From assembly GCA_946481625.1 (NCBI GenBank), contig CAMLOZ010000166.1, positions 1 through 7,301 of the forward strand: DNA of 7,301 nt, in the 5' to 3' direction. Each line of letters opens with the position of its first letter. Position 1 is the stretch's first letter. A program made the position numbers and the translations under genes. Source of the DNA: an uncultured Haloferula sp. Lineage in GTDB: Bacteria; Verrucomicrobiota; Verrucomicrobiae; Verrucomicrobiales; Akkermansiaceae. The notes below the pieces were generated by a model. It had not been told where the DNA came from, searched no databases, and saw only the letters and a list, made by a program, of their open reading frames with translations. Positions 6,566 through 7,301 of the stretch are shown piece after piece.

Positions 6566-7301
6566 TCAGAAGGCGCTTCTCACCAATCCTCCATCCACCC
6601 TCAACGCCGCCCCGTTGATCGCGGAAGCCAGCGGACTGGAAAGAAACGCCACAAAGTCCCCGATCTCCCCCGGCTGGATCAGCCTGCCGATCAGCGAGGT
6701 CGGCCGGTTCTCCGCCATGAATCGCTTGCCCGCTTCCTCCAGCGAGGCACCGGGGAAAATGTCTTGGATGAACTTCGCCACCCCTTCCGTGAGCGTCGAC
6801 CCGGGAAGTACGGCATTCACCGTAACCCGCGATCCCTTCGTCAGCTCCGCCAGGCTCCGCGAGATGGAAAGCTGCATCGTCTTTGTCGCGCTGTAGTGCG
6901 CCATCTCCGGCGCGGGCGTGATCCCTGATTCGCTCGAGACGAAAAATACCCGCCCCCAGTCGTTCTCCAGCATCTTCGCCAGGTAGTGCCGCGCCAACCG
7001 CACGCCGCTCATGATATTCACCTCGAACATCTTCTGCCACGCCTCGTCGGTCTCGTCGAAGAATCCGACCGCCTCGTAGATGCCCAGGTTGTTCACCAGG
7101 ATGTCCACCTTCGGAAAGGCCTCGATTGCCGCCGCACATCCGCGCGCCGTGCCGTTATCCGCCGTCAGCGCCAGCAGCTTCGCCGCCGGATGCTCCTTCT
7201 TGATCTCCGCGATCGCCTTCTCCACCCCGTCGGCGGAGCGACCGTTAATGATCACTGTCGCACCCTCGCGCGCTAGCGAGGCGGCGATGGCCTGCCCGAT
7301 C
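6566..7301 (-). CDS. SDR family NAD(P)-dependent oxidoreductase (5' partial)
   Basis: The reading frame stays open through the right edge of the window; 244 whole codons plus one base of the next are visible, ending at TGA 6568-6566. The GTG at 7255 is not the real start, because the upstream codons read IGQAIAASLAREGATV, the helix and second strand of a Rossmann fold. The TGxxxGIG loop is therefore cut by the window edge and probably only 15-25 residues are missing. Visible residues (1 = Ile at 7300-7298): VDILVNNLGIYE (65-76), where the usual NNAG is NNLG; the conserved Asn in FEVNIMSG (92-99); FVSSESG (120-126), supplying the catalytic Ser; Y136-S-A-T-K140, the catalytic Tyr and Lys; VNAVLPGST (161-169); and the C-terminal INGAALRVDGGLVRS (228-242). 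It is a classical FabG-like SDR catalysing NAD(P)(H)-dependent oxidation or reduction of an alcohol/ketone pair. It is the first visible gene of the right-hand block and lies 57 bp upstream of the alkene reductase. Substrate and cofactor choice cannot be read. Confidence 0.92.
   Translation of the reverse strand, partial: IGQAIAASLAREGATVIINGRSADGVEKAIAEIKKEHPAAKLLALTADNGTARGCAAAIEAFPKVDILVNNLGIYEAVGFFDETDEAWQKMFEVNIMSGVRLARHYLAKMLENDWGRVFFVSSESGITPAPEMAHYSATKTMQLSISRSLAELTKGSRVTVNAVLPGSTLTEGVAKFIQDIFPGASLEEAGKRFMAENRPTSLIGRLIQPGEIGDFVAFLSSPLASAINGAALRVDGGLVRSAF

Noticed and set aside
5682..7139. Open frame of 485 codons on the - strand across the alkene reductase and SDR genes
   Set aside because: It is another frame of two genes with intact catalytic motifs. 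The translation is Gly/Arg/Ala-rich and matches no family.
7253..7255. GTG as the start of the SDR gene
   Set aside because: Codons beyond it encode the GIG-helix and second strand of the Rossmann fold, so the true start is outside the window.

Overview
The window looks like chromosomal DNA from a GC-rich bacterium, most likely a member of the Verrucomicrobiota (perhaps a Luteolibacter-like Verrucomicrobiaceae). This is inferred from gene content: a large secreted CotH-kinase/lamin-tail protein ending in a calcium-loop-like DTDGDG motif, an EYLLGGNP motif and a short beta-rich tail, which is a very common architecture in that phylum. Strong preference for C- or G-ending codons and the absence of clear Shine-Dalgarno sequences before the complete genes also fit. 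No 16S rRNA or other taxonomic marker is present, so the assignment is tentative.

Layout: six protein genes in two convergent blocks. The left block is on the + strand: a 5'-truncated CotH/lamin-tail surface protein (1-2663), a small single-HKD phospholipase-D-like protein with a C-terminal cysteine cluster (2703-3230), and an exported TraB/GumN-family protein (3269-4204). They are separated by only 39 and 38 bp, so co-transcription is plausible. The right block is on the - strand and reads right to left: a short-chain dehydrogenase truncated by the window edge (7301-6566), an Old Yellow Enzyme alkene reductase of the NemA type (6508-5438) and a luciferase-like flavin-dependent oxidoreductase (5263-4244). 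The blocks meet at about 4205-4259, where an inverted repeat spans the 39-bp gap between the two stop codons.

Functionally, the left block is mostly about the cell envelope or exterior (secreted CotH protein, exported GumN-like protein), with a possible nuclease or phosphodiesterase between them. The right block is a small set of NAD(P)H- and flavin-dependent oxidoreductases of the kind often found together in detoxification or general redox loci. No substrate can be assigned from sequence.

The two larger non-coding gaps in the right block carry remnants of short-period repeats: CGCAGAT-type units before the luciferase-like gene and CACGAAT-type units running into the alkene reductase start codon. 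No RNA gene, insertion sequence, CRISPR array, riboswitch, origin or phage feature was found. No clearly new system is visible. The best second-look items are the cysteine-tailed single-HKD protein, its linkage with the CotH and GumN genes, and the intergenic repeat remnants.
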